This document shows positions 7,789-16,307 of a stretch of DNA of 42,548 bases, piece by piece. This DNA comes from Arcobacter sp. (lineage in GTDB: Bacteria; Campylobacterota; Campylobacteria; Campylobacterales; Arcobacteraceae). Location: positions 1 to 42,548 of the forward strand of contig JAIFNA010000014.1 in the NCBI GenBank assembly GCA_020048055.1, read 5' to 3'. The position numbers and the translations under genes are program-made. Position 1 is the first letter of the stretch. Every line of letters starts with the position of its first letter. The notes under the pieces are model-generated. The model was not told the DNA's origin, did no database searches, and worked only from the letters and a program-made list of their open reading frames with translations.

Positions 7789-8102
7789 TTATTTTGTTGG
7801 TTTTTTTAAATCAAATATCTTTTGGTGGTAATTTTCAAAAAAATTGTATGGAGTGTCATACAAAGACAGAGCAAATGGGGATGTTTTTAGAAAGATATGA
7901 AGAGAAGTATGGAGATGAAAAAGGGGTAAAAAAAGCAATTTTTGAGTATTTGAAAAATCCAAAAAAAGAAAATTCAATAATGCCAAATGGTTTTTTGAAA
8001 AGATTTGGAGTTAAAGTAAAAACAACGCTTGATGAAAAAACTTTAAAAGATGAGGTAGATGAATACTACAAAAGATACACTATGAGGGGTAGATTGAAAT
8101 AG
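7767..8102 (+). CDS. Small exported c-type cytochrome
   Basis: 111-aa protein with a short signal sequence (KKIIILLVFLNQISFGG) and a single heme-binding CMECH at residues 27-31. A candidate distal ligand is M72 in SIMPNG. The start is a TTG that overlaps the kinase gene by 22 bases, with AAAAAGGGG upstream; there is no ATG in the signal-peptide region. The spacing of CXXCH to MP fits a class I monoheme cytochrome. Tight overlap with the kinase suggests it belongs to the same operon and may carry electrons for, or report redox state to, this module (inference). Confidence 0.8.
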   Translation: MCSNKKIIILLVFLNQISFGGNFQKNCMECHTKTEQMGMFLERYEEKYGDEKGVKKAIFEYLKNPKKENSIMPNGFLKRFGVKVKTTLDEKTLKDEVDEYYKRYTMRGRLK

Positions 8103-8195
8103 AGCTTTTACAATACTTTATTGCTAATGGTATTGTTTTATCTTTTCATAATTTTATTTATCTACAATGAAAATATCTTATATAAAAGGAAAAAA

Positions 8196-9512
8196 ATGTA
8201 TAAAAAAATAATCTTCTCACTCGCAATGCTTGGCTTATTGTCAAATGTTTACGGTATGAAAGTTGTAGCAACTGCTGAACAATTGATGGAAAACTACCAA
8301 AAAGAAGTGAAAACAATCAACACGAAACAATTAGCTGAGCTTCTAAAAAACAAACCAAATACGAAAATTATCGATGTAAGATTAAGAAGTGACATCATAA
8401 AGCAAGGTGGACATATCAAAGCAAATAAGATGACAAATATCTCAAGGGATAAATTGGAGTTTATGATAGCTGATGTTGTGAAGCCTGATGAGACATTTAT
8501 TGTCCATTGTTACACGGGAAATATCTCACTTTTAGCTGCAAAACATCTAAAAGATATGGGTTATGAAAATGTAATTTGGTACAAAGATAGTTTTAAGGGT
8601 TGGAAGGAAGCTGGTATGGAAACAAGAACACCAGATGACTATATAGAATCTATGCTGTTTCGTCCAGTAGAAAAGGTTGCTGATGGTGTTTATGCATCTA
8701 TTGGTGAACTTGGACCAGGAACTTATGAAAATACAGGACACAACAACAACCTTGGATTTGTAATTGGGGATAATTCTGTTCTTGTGTGGAATGGAGGAGG
8801 AAGTTATCTTTTGGCAAAAGCTTTGCACGAAGAGATTAAAAAAATAACATCAAAACCTGTAAAATATGTAGTTTATGAAAACTCTCAAGGACACGCTAGT
8901 CTTGGGGGGAGTTACTGGAAAGAGCAAGGGGCTACAATAATAGCTCATGAGATAGCAAATTCTGAACTTATAGAACAAGGCTTACGGATAGAAGCTGATG
9001 CTAAAAGAAGATTAAACGATAAATTTTTGGGGACAAAGATAGTTTTACCTGATATTACTTTTAAAGATAATTACACAGTTGATTTAGGAAATAAGATTGT
9101 TGAAGCAAAATATTTTGGGTACGCTCATGAACATAGTGATATAGCTATTTGGCTTCCAAAAGAGAAGATTGTTTTTGCTGGAGATTTGGCGTTTTATCAA
9201 AGAATGTTGCCTATTTTTGAGATAACAGAGACAAAAAAATGGCTTGAGGCTTGGGAGCGACTAGAGTTACTAGGAGCAAAAATTGTAGTTCCTGGACATG
9301 GTGATGTTACCGATATGGCACATACAAGAGCTCATACAAAAGATTATCTACTTCACTTAAGAAGCGAAATAGGAAAAGTGCTTGAATCTGGTGGTGGACA
9401 AGAGAAAGCTTATTTGATTGACCAATCAAAATTTGAAGATTTGGACGCTTTTAATCTTCTAGCAAAATTAAATGCTGGAATGGTTTATAAGCTTATGGAA
9501 TTTGAAGAGTAG
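8196..9512 (+). CDS. Exported rhodanese / metallo-beta-lactamase-fold fusion protein
   Basis: The ATG at 8196 follows an AAAGGA site and opens a signal peptide (KKIIFSLAMLGLLSNVYG), so this start is preferred to an upstream ATG at 8121. Residues about 40-145 are a rhodanese domain with active Cys105 in HCYTGN. Residues about 160-440 are a metallo-beta-lactamase fold with AHEHSD 310-314, GD 329-330 and PGHGD 366-370. The canonical HxHxDH metal motif is degenerate: the site reads ENSQGH at 228-233, keeping only the last His. Persulfide dioxygenase-rhodanese fusions are known, but this one lacks their iron motif. Role probably in periplasmic sulfur handling; chemistry uncertain. Confidence 0.85.
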   Translation: MYKKIIFSLAMLGLLSNVYGMKVVATAEQLMENYQKEVKTINTKQLAELLKNKPNTKIIDVRLRSDIIKQGGHIKANKMTNISRDKLEFMIADVVKPDETFIVHCYTGNISLLAAKHLKDMGYENVIWYKDSFKGWKEAGMETRTPDDYIESMLFRPVEKVADGVYASIGELGPGTYENTGHNNNLGFVIGDNSVLVWNGGGSYLLAKALHEEIKKITSKPVKYVVYENSQGHASLGGSYWKEQGATIIAHEIANSELIEQGLRIEADAKRRLNDKFLGTKIVLPDITFKDNYTVDLGNKIVEAKYFGYAHEHSDIAIWLPKEKIVFAGDLAFYQRMLPIFEITETKKWLEAWERLELLGAKIVVPGHGDVTDMAHTRAHTKDYLLHLRSEIGKVLESGGGQEKAYLIDQSKFEDLDAFNLLAKLNAGMVYKLMEFEE

Positions 9513-9565
9513 CAATTTGTTCAAATTATAATTGCCAAATTTTAAAAAACAAAAAAAGTTTGGGT

Positions 9566-10768
9566 TTATAGCCCAGCTTTTGTGTAAACATTTCTTGGAT
9601 TCCACAAAATCCACCCGTTGCTACCGAAATCATCACTAGCTTTTATCTGTTCTCTTATCTCAAAATCACCATAAATTCGTCTATCAAACGCATAATCTCT
9701 AAATGCTTGAAGCCACGGACGATAAGCTTTTGGTGAACCTTTTGATTTTAAAAGTGCTCTATCTAGTGATTGTTTTACAACTTGATAGTTTGCATCAACT
9801 GGATTTTTGTGGTTTGGAATACCATCTTTAAAACCACTAGGATAAAGCATTGGTGAGAGATAATCTACAAATGGAGCCATCGCATCTATCCTTTGACCTA
9901 TCTCAATATCCCCCTTATGCCAACTTGTATATCCAAAAATATCCGCTGAGGTGAATACATTGTATTTAGCTAATCTTCTTTTTGCCTCTTTTAAGAAATC
10001 AGCTATCGCTTTTACCCTTTCATTTTCACTATTTGGAACACTAAAAACTATCCCTTTTCTATCTGGAAATCTTATGTAATCAAACTGAATCTCATCAAAC
10101 CCAGCTTTTGCACTCTCTTCTGCAATGGATAGTGGATAATCCCATGAAGCTCTAATTGACGCATCAATCCAATACAAACCCTCTTTGTCTTTAAATAATT
10201 TTCCATCTTTTTGTTTCACCCCAAACTGTGGATAAGAACTCACAAATGGTGTGTCTTTAAAGGTTACAATTCTAGCAATTGTGTAAATTCCCTCTTTTTT
10301 AAGCTCTTTTACAAATTCTGGTAGATTGTGAAAAAGGATAAGATTTTGCGCCCCTATTTTATGAGCAGTTGGGTTTTGTACCTTAAAAGCAATTTGCCCC
10401 CTATCCATTTTAATATCAATCACAACCCCATTTAATTTTGTATTTTTGATAAGTGTTTTTGCATTTAACATTATTTTTTTATCAGTCGCCCCAAAACTTG
10501 AAAGGTAGAGAATGTTTGGTGTTAGTTGATTTAGGTACATTTTCCCGCCACTTAAGTAAAATTTTCTATCATAACCAACAGCACGAGCACCTATAATAGA
10601 GGCATTTGGAACTTTAAAAGTTCCATTCTCATCGGTTTTGTAGGCATTATCGTTTGATGTGATAATTGCACCTTTGATTGGTTTGTTTGTAGTTTTGTCA
10701 TAAACAATTCCAGAGATATTTGAGTAAGAAAATGTGAAAAAAATAGCTATAAAAAGTAGATATTGCAT
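9566..10768 (-). CDS. Exported DUF4015 glycoside hydrolase-like protein
   Basis: 400-aa protein with an N-terminal signal peptide (LLFIAIFFTFSYS). A carboxypeptidase-regulatory-like beta domain sits at about residues 20-85 (GIVYDKTTNKPIKGAIITS). A TIM-barrel-like DUF4015 domain follows at about 95-400, with the family hallmarks LNGVVIDIKMDRG, GFDEIQFDYIRFPD, SADIFGYTSWHKGD and ILWNPRNVY. DUF4015 is predicted to be a glycosidase on structural grounds; the substrate is unknown. An AAGGA site supports the ATG at 10768, and TATAAT on the minus strand at 10793-10798 is a likely promoter. It is convergent with the rhodanese fusion and divergent from the SprT-like gene. Confidence 0.88.
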   Translation of the reverse strand: MQYLLFIAIFFTFSYSNISGIVYDKTTNKPIKGAIITSNDNAYKTDENGTFKVPNASIIGARAVGYDRKFYLSGGKMYLNQLTPNILYLSSFGATDKKIMLNAKTLIKNTKLNGVVIDIKMDRGQIAFKVQNPTAHKIGAQNLILFHNLPEFVKELKKEGIYTIARIVTFKDTPFVSSYPQFGVKQKDGKLFKDKEGLYWIDASIRASWDYPLSIAEESAKAGFDEIQFDYIRFPDRKGIVFSVPNSENERVKAIADFLKEAKRRLAKYNVFTSADIFGYTSWHKGDIEIGQRIDAMAPFVDYLSPMLYPSGFKDGIPNHKNPVDANYQVVKQSLDRALLKSKGSPKAYRPWLQAFRDYAFDRRIYGDFEIREQIKASDDFGSNGWILWNPRNVYTKAGL

Positions 10769-10792
10769 AGATTAAATCCTTAAAATTTCGCG

Positions 10793-10851
10793 ATTATACA
10801 CTAGATTTAATTAATCAATTTTCCACTTAAGTTCAATTTTTTCTATATAAT
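10793..10851. promoter_or_regulatory. Divergent promoter pair between the DUF4015 and SprT-like genes
   Basis: A TATAAT -10 box on the minus strand (10793-10798) serves the DUF4015 gene, and a TATAAT on the plus strand (10846-10851) serves the SprT-like gene. The boxes are back to back about 50 bases apart. Confidence 0.55.
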
Positions 10852-10877
10852 TCAAATTATTTTATTATGGAGAAAAA

Positions 10878-11378
10878 ATGGCTCTAAATCTACCAATAAA
10901 AATCTTCTTATTTATCACAATAGCCTCATTTTTTGGGCTGATTTATGTTACAAATGAGAAAAATGAATTTTTTAACAACCCTCTTAGTGGAGAGGTTTTG
11001 GGAAAAATTGATTATAAAAAAATCCAACTCCAACAAATTGTAAAGGAGAAATACAATATCGATGCTGATATTCCAATTGAGATAAATGATGAGATTTCAA
11101 ATAATCTTTTTGGGTTGGCAAGTTACAAACAAAATGGAAAGATTGTAATTTTGTTAAATAAAAATCGCTTCAAAGAAAATGAAAGATATATGATTGAGGA
11201 GGTTTTACCACACGAATATGCACATGCTGTAATGTTTATTATAGGTGATTTTACACCACATAATGGTGGACATCCTCCACTTTGGGAAAGAATTTGCAAT
11301 GAAATTGGTGGGGTAAAATGTGACAGGTTTGCAAATAGTGATGATATTTTGATTGAAAAGCTGGGATTTAAAAATTAA
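10878..11378 (+). CDS. Membrane-anchored SprT-like zinc metalloprotease
   Basis: 166-aa protein. One membrane segment or uncleaved signal lies at about residues 5-25. The zinc protease motif HEYAH is at 112-116, with a third candidate ligand H132 in GGHPPLWERIC, the SprT-like pattern of HExxH followed by GHxxxW. The SprT family includes DNA-protein crosslink proteases, but those are cytosolic; a membrane anchor here suggests a periplasmic peptidase instead (inference). GGAG before the ATG supports the start. The SIMPL protein gene follows 47 bases downstream in the same direction. Confidence 0.8.
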   Translation: MALNLPIKIFLFITIASFFGLIYVTNEKNEFFNNPLSGEVLGKIDYKKIQLQQIVKEKYNIDADIPIEINDEISNNLFGLASYKQNGKIVILLNKNRFKENERYMIEEVLPHEYAHAVMFIIGDFTPHNGGHPPLWERICNEIGGVKCDRFANSDDILIEKLGFKN

Positions 11379-11425
11379 GATAGTTTGATTTTGCTATAAA
11401 TTAAAAAATTAAAAAAAGGGAAAAT

Positions 11426-12103
11426 ATGAAAAAAATAATGTTAGGGTTGATACTCTTAAGTACGGTGTTATTTGGTGAGATGGAGATAGTGTTTAATAAA
11501 AAATTTGAGATAAAATTAACTCCAAATTTGTTAAATGTTAACATCTCTTTTTCTGTCCAAAAACAATCACAAAGCAATGTAACAACTCGTCTTACTAATA
11601 TTTCGCAGATTGTAAAAAATGAAAAAATTGTTAAATCAAAAGGTGGAGAATACAATATAAATCCACACTATCTGTATGAAAATGGAAAAAATATCCAAAA
11701 TGGATATGACGGAACAATCACTTATAATCTTTCATCAAACAATCCAGAAATTCTTAATAAATTTATAAGAGAGTTGCAAAATGTGAGCGAGAAAAACGGT
11801 ATGACAGCGACTATTTCATCTACATTTTGGAGTGTTGAAAATGATGAGATTAGTGGTGATTTGCATATTGAAAATTTAAGAATTGAGGCTATGAAGTGGG
11901 CAGAACAATATGAAAAATTACTTCTTACTAAACTTGGTAAGAGTTGCAGTGTTTCTAAAATAAACTTTACGGACACACAAAGATTTTACAATCAACCGAT
12001 GATGTTAAGATCAATGGCAACCATGCAAGACCAAGCGCCAGTTCCAACTCAAGATGAACAATCTTTTAGTGTAAATGGTAATTTTGTGATGATTTGTAAA
12101 TAG
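11426..12103 (+). CDS. Exported SIMPL (DUF541) domain protein
   Basis: 225-aa protein with an N-terminal signal peptide (KKIMLGLILLSTVLFGE). The pattern of a beta-rich start (KKFEIKLTPNLLNVNISFSV), a YNINPHYLYENGKNIQNGY segment, a central ISGDLHIENLRIEAMKWAEQ helix, and a C-terminal strand SFSVNGNFVMIC matches SIMPL/DUF541 periplasmic proteins. These assemble into oligomers in some bacteria, and their function is poorly defined. The ATG follows an AAGGG site. It may be co-transcribed with the SprT-like gene. An antisense open frame over the same bases is not considered a gene. Confidence 0.75.
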   Translation: MKKIMLGLILLSTVLFGEMEIVFNKKFEIKLTPNLLNVNISFSVQKQSQSNVTTRLTNISQIVKNEKIVKSKGGEYNINPHYLYENGKNIQNGYDGTITYNLSSNNPEILNKFIRELQNVSEKNGMTATISSTFWSVENDEISGDLHIENLRIEAMKWAEQYEKLLLTKLGKSCSVSKINFTDTQRFYNQPMMLRSMATMQDQAPVPTQDEQSFSVNGNFVMICK

Positions 12104-12241
12104 TTTCTTTGGTTTTTTTACATTAAAAAGTTGATGCTAAAAAACTAAAATTCTACTAATCAATCTAACTTTTTCTTAGTGCTTTGCTTTAAAAGAAAAA
12201 AAGTATAAAAATAAAATAAATCAAAATTATTTATAAAAGAA

Positions 12242-12589
12242 TCACTCACTAAAATTAGCAAATGCACTTTCTATACTTGGGGCTGTTTTGTATTTGGTAT
12301 TTGTGAGCCTTACATATTTGGTATTAAGATCACATATCGCAATTCTAAAATTACCACCCACAAGAGGTTTTGCAACACAAATTATCTTTTCCTCAAATTG
12401 TTTTGTAGTGTGGATGATACTTTGTAGATTTGGGAAAAAATATTTTGGATGACTTAACTATGTAATCTCAACAATAACTGTATTTTGGCTATTTTCAAGG
12501 GTTTGAAATATCTCAATCGCATCTTCATAATCTTCAAAAGAGATACCACCAGCCATCAAATTTTTTATTAAAGGCTTGTAGATCTTCAT
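12242..12589 (-). pseudogene. Decayed hypothetical gene with an in-frame amber stop
   Basis: From ATG 12589 the minus strand reads KNLMAGGISFEDYEDAIEIF and continues in the same frame to TGA at 12242-12244 (PKYFFPNLQSIIHTTK, VAKPLVGGNFRIAICDL), but TAG at 12458-12460 cuts it in two. A second frame just upstream (SLVGVFLDEDLQAF) also looks coding, suggesting a further frameshift near 12580. The whole would be a soluble protein of at least 115 residues. I do not recognise the family. The coding-like composition on both sides of the stop is the reason for calling it a pseudogene. The flanks 12104-12241 and 12590-12679 show no gene. Confidence 0.6.
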
Positions 12590-12679
12590 CTAAAAATACA
12601 CCAACCAATGATTGTAAATCAAAAATTTACACAAAAAATCTTTAACCAAAATAGGGAGTAATTTTAAAATAAAACTACT

Positions 12680-14551
12680 TTATCTATTCATTGATTTGGC
12701 CTTGATATGATTTTTTCCTAAAAACTCTTTTTCATTTGCGCTTGATACTACAAGTTTTGCTATATTATCCGTATCAACAGCTATATCATGTGCTTGAGAC
12801 GCTATTGAAGCGTTTCTTTGTGTTTGTTGATCAAGAGAATTCATAGCATCATTTATTTGATTTATCCCTTGTAGTTGCTCTTTGCTTGCCATCTCAACAT
12901 CTCTAATAAGATTTATTGTTTGACCTATGCTTTCATTTAGAGTTTCATAACCATTTATCATCCCATCAGCTATTTGTTTGCCTGTATTTGCTTTTTCTGT
13001 TGCGTTTGAAACTAGTTTTTTAATCTCATTTGCGGCGTCCGCACTTCTTGTTGCTAGATTTCTAACCTCTTGAGCTACAACTGCAAACCCTTTTCCAGCT
13101 TCTCCTGCGGTTGCTGCTTCTACGGCTGCATTTAAGCTTAAGATATTTGTTTGGAATGCAATTTGATCAATAATTGCAATAGCTTCACTAATTGCGTTTA
13201 CCTCTTTATTTATATCATCCATAGCTTTTGTTGTTTCGTTTGCAAGTCTTTGCCCATCATTTGCAGATTTAGTTACACTTGAAGCGAGTGATGCCATTTT
13301 TACGATATTGTTTGTGTTGCTTGAGATGTTTGATGTTACCTCTTCTAGGGCTGCTGCTGTTTCTTCTAAAGCAGCGGCTGCTTCATTCGAGTTTTGATTT
13401 AATAAGCTAACATTTTCAAGAAGAGTTGTTGAGCTATTTTGAAGAGTCAAACCAATAGATTTATTTTCACCTAAAATATTTGATATTACATCACCAAGTT
13501 CATTTACAGCTACTGCTACTTTTGCGTATGGTGAAGGAAATCTAGCTGTAAAGTTTTCACTTTTATATTCATTAAGAGTTTTAATTAAAAGATTTGTATC
13601 TCTTGCTATTGTATGCTCTAAATAATATCTAAGCTCTTCTATAAGATTTCCAAGCTCTTTTAAAGCTGGAGTTTGCGTCTCTTTTTCAAATTTTGCCAAG
13701 TTGTTTCCAGATTTTAATTCATTTGTAAATCTCATCACATCAGATACAAATTCACTATCTCTTGCGATTGAAATTTCAATTTGTTGAATATTTTGATTAA
13801 TAACTTTTGCCATATCTCCAAATTCATCTTTGCTATCTAGTTTGATAGCTTGTGTGACTGTTGTTTCTTTGTTGAGATATTTAAAAAATGATAACAATCC
13901 ATTTTGAAAGATATTCACTTCCGCTACTATCACTCTAGCGATTAATTGGATAATAATAAAAATAACTACAATGGTGGCTATTAATAATCCTATAATAAAT
14001 TGTGTTGTGTTTGAAGTAGTTTGTGCAAATAAACTTCCCAAATCATGAGTTTTTTTATTGTTCGCTTTTTGCCATTTTGATAGCCCCTCTTTAAGTGGTC
14101 TCCACTCTTTTGTAAAGGCTGAATTATCACTTTTTTCTAGTACTACGTTACTGTTTAATTTATCAACAATATTGTCAGTAGCTACTTTTTGAGCACCATA
14201 TAATTTATCAATTTCAAATTTTTCATAACCTTGAGAAATGTTTGAACTATTTTTTAATTTTTCTGCAAGTTCGTTAAGTTCAGAATATGCTTTTTTGAAA
14301 TTTTCTTTTGCCTTAGTGTCATCTGGATTTATAATAATCCCCCTTAAGGCATTTGATACTTGTAGCCCTTGTTCACTTGTTTTTGTGATAGTTACTGCAA
14401 GCTCTCCAACTTTACTTGTACTTTCATAATTTTCTTGTAAATGCTTCATTTTTACATATGTAAAAATAGCTATCGCGCTAAGAAACAATATAGCAACAAA
14501 TGTAATAACATTTATTTTTTTGCTCACATTGATGTTTTCTAAAAATTTCAT
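12680..14551 (-). CDS. Methyl-accepting chemotaxis protein
   Basis: 623-aa chemoreceptor. Transmembrane segments lie at about residues 13-33 and 186-210. The periplasmic part between them is helical and without a PAS or Cache motif, in keeping with a four-helix-bundle (4HB) sensor. A HAMP-like linker follows, then a long coiled-coil cytoplasmic domain with the signalling hairpin near [20 protein letters not shown] and [12 protein letters not shown], where CheA/CheW bind. It has no obvious CheR-docking pentapeptide at the C-terminus. The gene stands alone, with an AGGGG ribosome binding site before the ATG. The ligand cannot be told. Confidence 0.93.
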   Translation of the reverse strand: MKFLENINVSKKINVITFVAILFLSAIAIFTYVKMKHLQENYESTSKVGELAVTITKTSEQGLQVSNALRGIIINPDDTKAKENFKKAYSELNELAEKLKNSSNISQGYEKFEIDKLYGAQKVATDNIVDKLNSNVVLEKSDNSAFTKEWRPLKEGLSKWQKANNKKTHDLGSLFAQTTSNTTQFIIGLLIATIVVIFIIIQLIARVIVAEVNIFQNGLLSFFKYLNKETTVTQAIKLDSKDEFGDMAKVINQNIQQIEISIARDSEFVSDVMRFTNELKSGNNLAKFEKETQTPALKELGNLIEELRYYLEHTIARDTNLLIKTLNEYKSENFTARFPSPYAKVAVAVNELGDVISNILGENKSIGLTLQNSSTTLLENVSLLNQNSNEAAAALEETAAALEEVTSNISSNTNNIVKMASLASSVTKSANDGQRLANETTKAMDDINKEVNAISEAIAIIDQIAFQTNILSLNAAVEAATAGEAGKGFAVVAQEVRNLATRSADAANEIKKLVSNATEKANTGKQIADGMINGYETLNESIGQTINLIRDVEMASKEQLQGINQINDAMNSLDQQTQRNASIASQAHDIAVDTDNIAKLVVSSANEKEFLGKNHIKAKSMNR

Positions 14552-14791
14552 TTTTTTCCCCTTTTTTAAACTAATAGAAGATAATAATTAAATAGTGTTA
14601 ATAAGAGATTAAAAATAGATTAGATTTTTCAACTTGATGGCTTTTTTTTGTATGTTTTATTCTTTAAACTTTGATGATTTGGATAACTTTTTGGCTGTTT
14701 AGTAATATTGAATTTTATGCATTGATACAATGGCTTCTTCGTTTAAAGAGTTTGTTTACGAAATAATAATATATGGGATTTTTTAATAATA

Positions 14792-14868
14792 TGGTACGCC
14801 CAGTAGGATTCGAACCCACAACCACCGGGGCCGAAACCCAGTGCTATATCCAGTTAAGCCATGGACGC
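14792..14868 (-). tRNA. tRNA-Arg (anticodon TCG)
   Basis: A full cloverleaf can be drawn on the minus strand. The acceptor pairs GCGTCCA with TGGGCGT (wobbles at the ends), the D arm is GCTT..AGC, the anticodon stem pairs CTGGG with CCCGG around loop TTTCGGC (anticodon TCG, reading CGN/CGA), and the T arm is GTGGG-TTCGAAT-CCTAC. The discriminator A and CCA end are encoded. Total length is 77 nt. Confidence 0.92.
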
Positions 14869-14999
14869 ATCTAATTAGAGTTGGGATTGTATCTTATAAA
14901 CTTTAAAAGAAAATAATATTTAAAATTTCTTCAATCTATAATCAAGATAAAAACACTTTTAAAGTAAAATCGCAATCTATTTAGAATAAAAATTTTATA

Positions 15000-15091
15000 C
15001 GAAATCTTCTGATTTCGCTTTAGGAAGTGATTTTATAAATAACTTGTTTTTTATAAAATGAAAATAATTAAATGAGGGATTTCCTTCATTT
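15000..15091 (+). promoter_or_regulatory. Structured dapD leader with three hairpins
   Basis: Three inverted repeats follow each other before dapD. Hairpin 1 at 15000-15017 pairs CGAAATC with GATTTCG around TTCT. Hairpin 2 at 15030-15059 pairs ATTTTATAAA with TTTATAAAAT around 10 bases. Hairpin 3 at 15070-15091 pairs AAATGAGGGA with TCCTTCATTT, with one G-T wobble and a very tight loop. It does not resemble the lysine riboswitch. The AAGGA site for dapD lies after hairpin 3. Confidence 0.4.
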
Positions 15092-15119
15092 TTAGAAGAA
15101 AAATTAAGGACATATTACT

Positions 15120-16307
15120 ATGGTATTTACAAAAGAAGAATTTAGTGCAAAAGTAAAAGATATACAAGGGCAAAGTTGGTACAAAAATCCAATTGGATTT
15201 GGAATTGCAAGGATTGATAGAGGGCAACTTGATGGAACTAAAACACTTCAAGCGACATTTCCAGTTGTAAATTGGAATGAAAATTTTGGCTCAGCTGCTG
15301 TTTTTTTAAATGCTCTAAAAGAAGCTGGTGAAGAGATTGATACTTTAAAAAATGAAGTTGTTTATCCTATGAGTGATACGTTTTTAACTTCATGTATTGA
15401 GACGTTTAGACCATTTATTCCAGAAGCTCGTGGTGATGCGCACAAAAATGTTCAGTTAGTTTCTCAGCTTTCAACACTTCCACGAGAACTTGGACTGAGT
15501 GCGGATGATTTTAAAGTTGTATTTATTTTTGAAGATACAGCGCCACTTACAGTAGAAGGTGTATATTTAAAATTGTACGCTTTGAGTACAGGGAAAGCAC
15601 CACTTAGAAGTTTAAATCTAAATGGGGCATTTGGAAAACTTTCAAATGTAGCTTGGAGTGGAAATACACCAATTGAGCTTGATTGGTTAAGAGTAAACGA
15701 GCTTCCTTTAAAATTAAGTGGAAAATATCCTGTTATCGATTTTGTTGACAAATTCCCTAGATTTTTGGCTCATATCATCCCAGCAGATAATACAAGAATT
15801 TTAGAGAGTAGCAAAGTTAGATTTGGCGCTCAATTAGCTGCTGGTACAACTGTTATGCCAGGTGCTAGCTATATCAACTTCAACGCTGGAACTTTAGGTG
15901 CAGTTATGGTTGAGGGGCGAATCTCAAGTTCAGCTATCGTTGGAGCTGGAAGTGATGTTGGTGGTGGAGCTTCGATTTTGGGAGTGCTAAGTGGAACTGA
16001 TGGAAATCCTATAAGTATCGGTGAAAACACACTTCTAGGAGCTAACTCAACAACAGGAATCCCGCTTGGTGATGGTTGTATAGTTGATGGTGGTTTAGCT
16101 GTATTTGCTGGAACAAAAGTATATTTAAGTGATGAGCAAATTGGTAAAATCAGTGTAGTAAATCCTAACGCAAAACTTACAAATCTTATGAAAGCAAGTG
16201 AATTAGCTGGATTAAATGGACTTCATTTTAGACAAAATTCACAAAATGGACAATATATCGTAACAAGAAGCACAAGAGAAGTGAAGTTAAATAGTGAGTT
16301 ACACTAG
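15120..16307 (+). CDS. dapD: Tetrahydrodipicolinate N-succinyltransferase
   Basis: Cytosolic enzyme of the succinylase branch of lysine/meso-diaminopimelate synthesis, transferring succinyl from succinyl-CoA to tetrahydrodipicolinate. The 395-residue length and the N-terminal TKEEFSAKVKDIQGQSWYK region fit the long DapD form found in Campylobacterota, longer than the roughly 275-residue enterobacterial form. Residues about 230-360 are a left-handed beta-helix of hexapeptide repeats (VRFGAQLAAGTTVMPGASYI, GGASILGVLSGTDG, GENTLLGANS). An AAGGA site precedes the ATG. Its stop overlaps the GTG start of the M24 peptidase gene, so both form one operon. Confidence 0.93.
   Translation: MVFTKEEFSAKVKDIQGQSWYKNPIGFGIARIDRGQLDGTKTLQATFPVVNWNENFGSAAVFLNALKEAGEEIDTLKNEVVYPMSDTFLTSCIETFRPFIPEARGDAHKNVQLVSQLSTLPRELGLSADDFKVVFIFEDTAPLTVEGVYLKLYALSTGKAPLRSLNLNGAFGKLSNVAWSGNTPIELDWLRVNELPLKLSGKYPVIDFVDKFPRFLAHIIPADNTRILESSKVRFGAQLAAGTTVMPGASYINFNAGTLGAVMVEGRISSSAIVGAGSDVGGGASILGVLSGTDGNPISIGENTLLGANSTTGIPLGDGCIVDGGLAVFAGTKVYLSDEQIGKISVVNPNAKLTNLMKASELAGLNGLHFRQNSQNGQYIVTRSTREVKLNSELH

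Noticed and set aside
8547-8828. Open frame antisense to the rhodanese fusion
   Set aside because: It overlaps a well-supported domain protein and has no start signal.
9513-9565. Rho-independent terminator between the rhodanese fusion and the DUF4015 gene
   Set aside because: GCAATT/AATTGC and GGG/CCC pairs are short and the stems are broken; not convincing.
12170-12210. A/T-only inverted repeat as a terminator after the SIMPL gene
   Set aside because: The stem is made of A-T pairs only with a mismatch and no T-run in the right place.
14900-15119. Lysine riboswitch before dapD
   Set aside because: The hairpins lack the conserved L-box core and multi-helix junction; only simple stems are seen.
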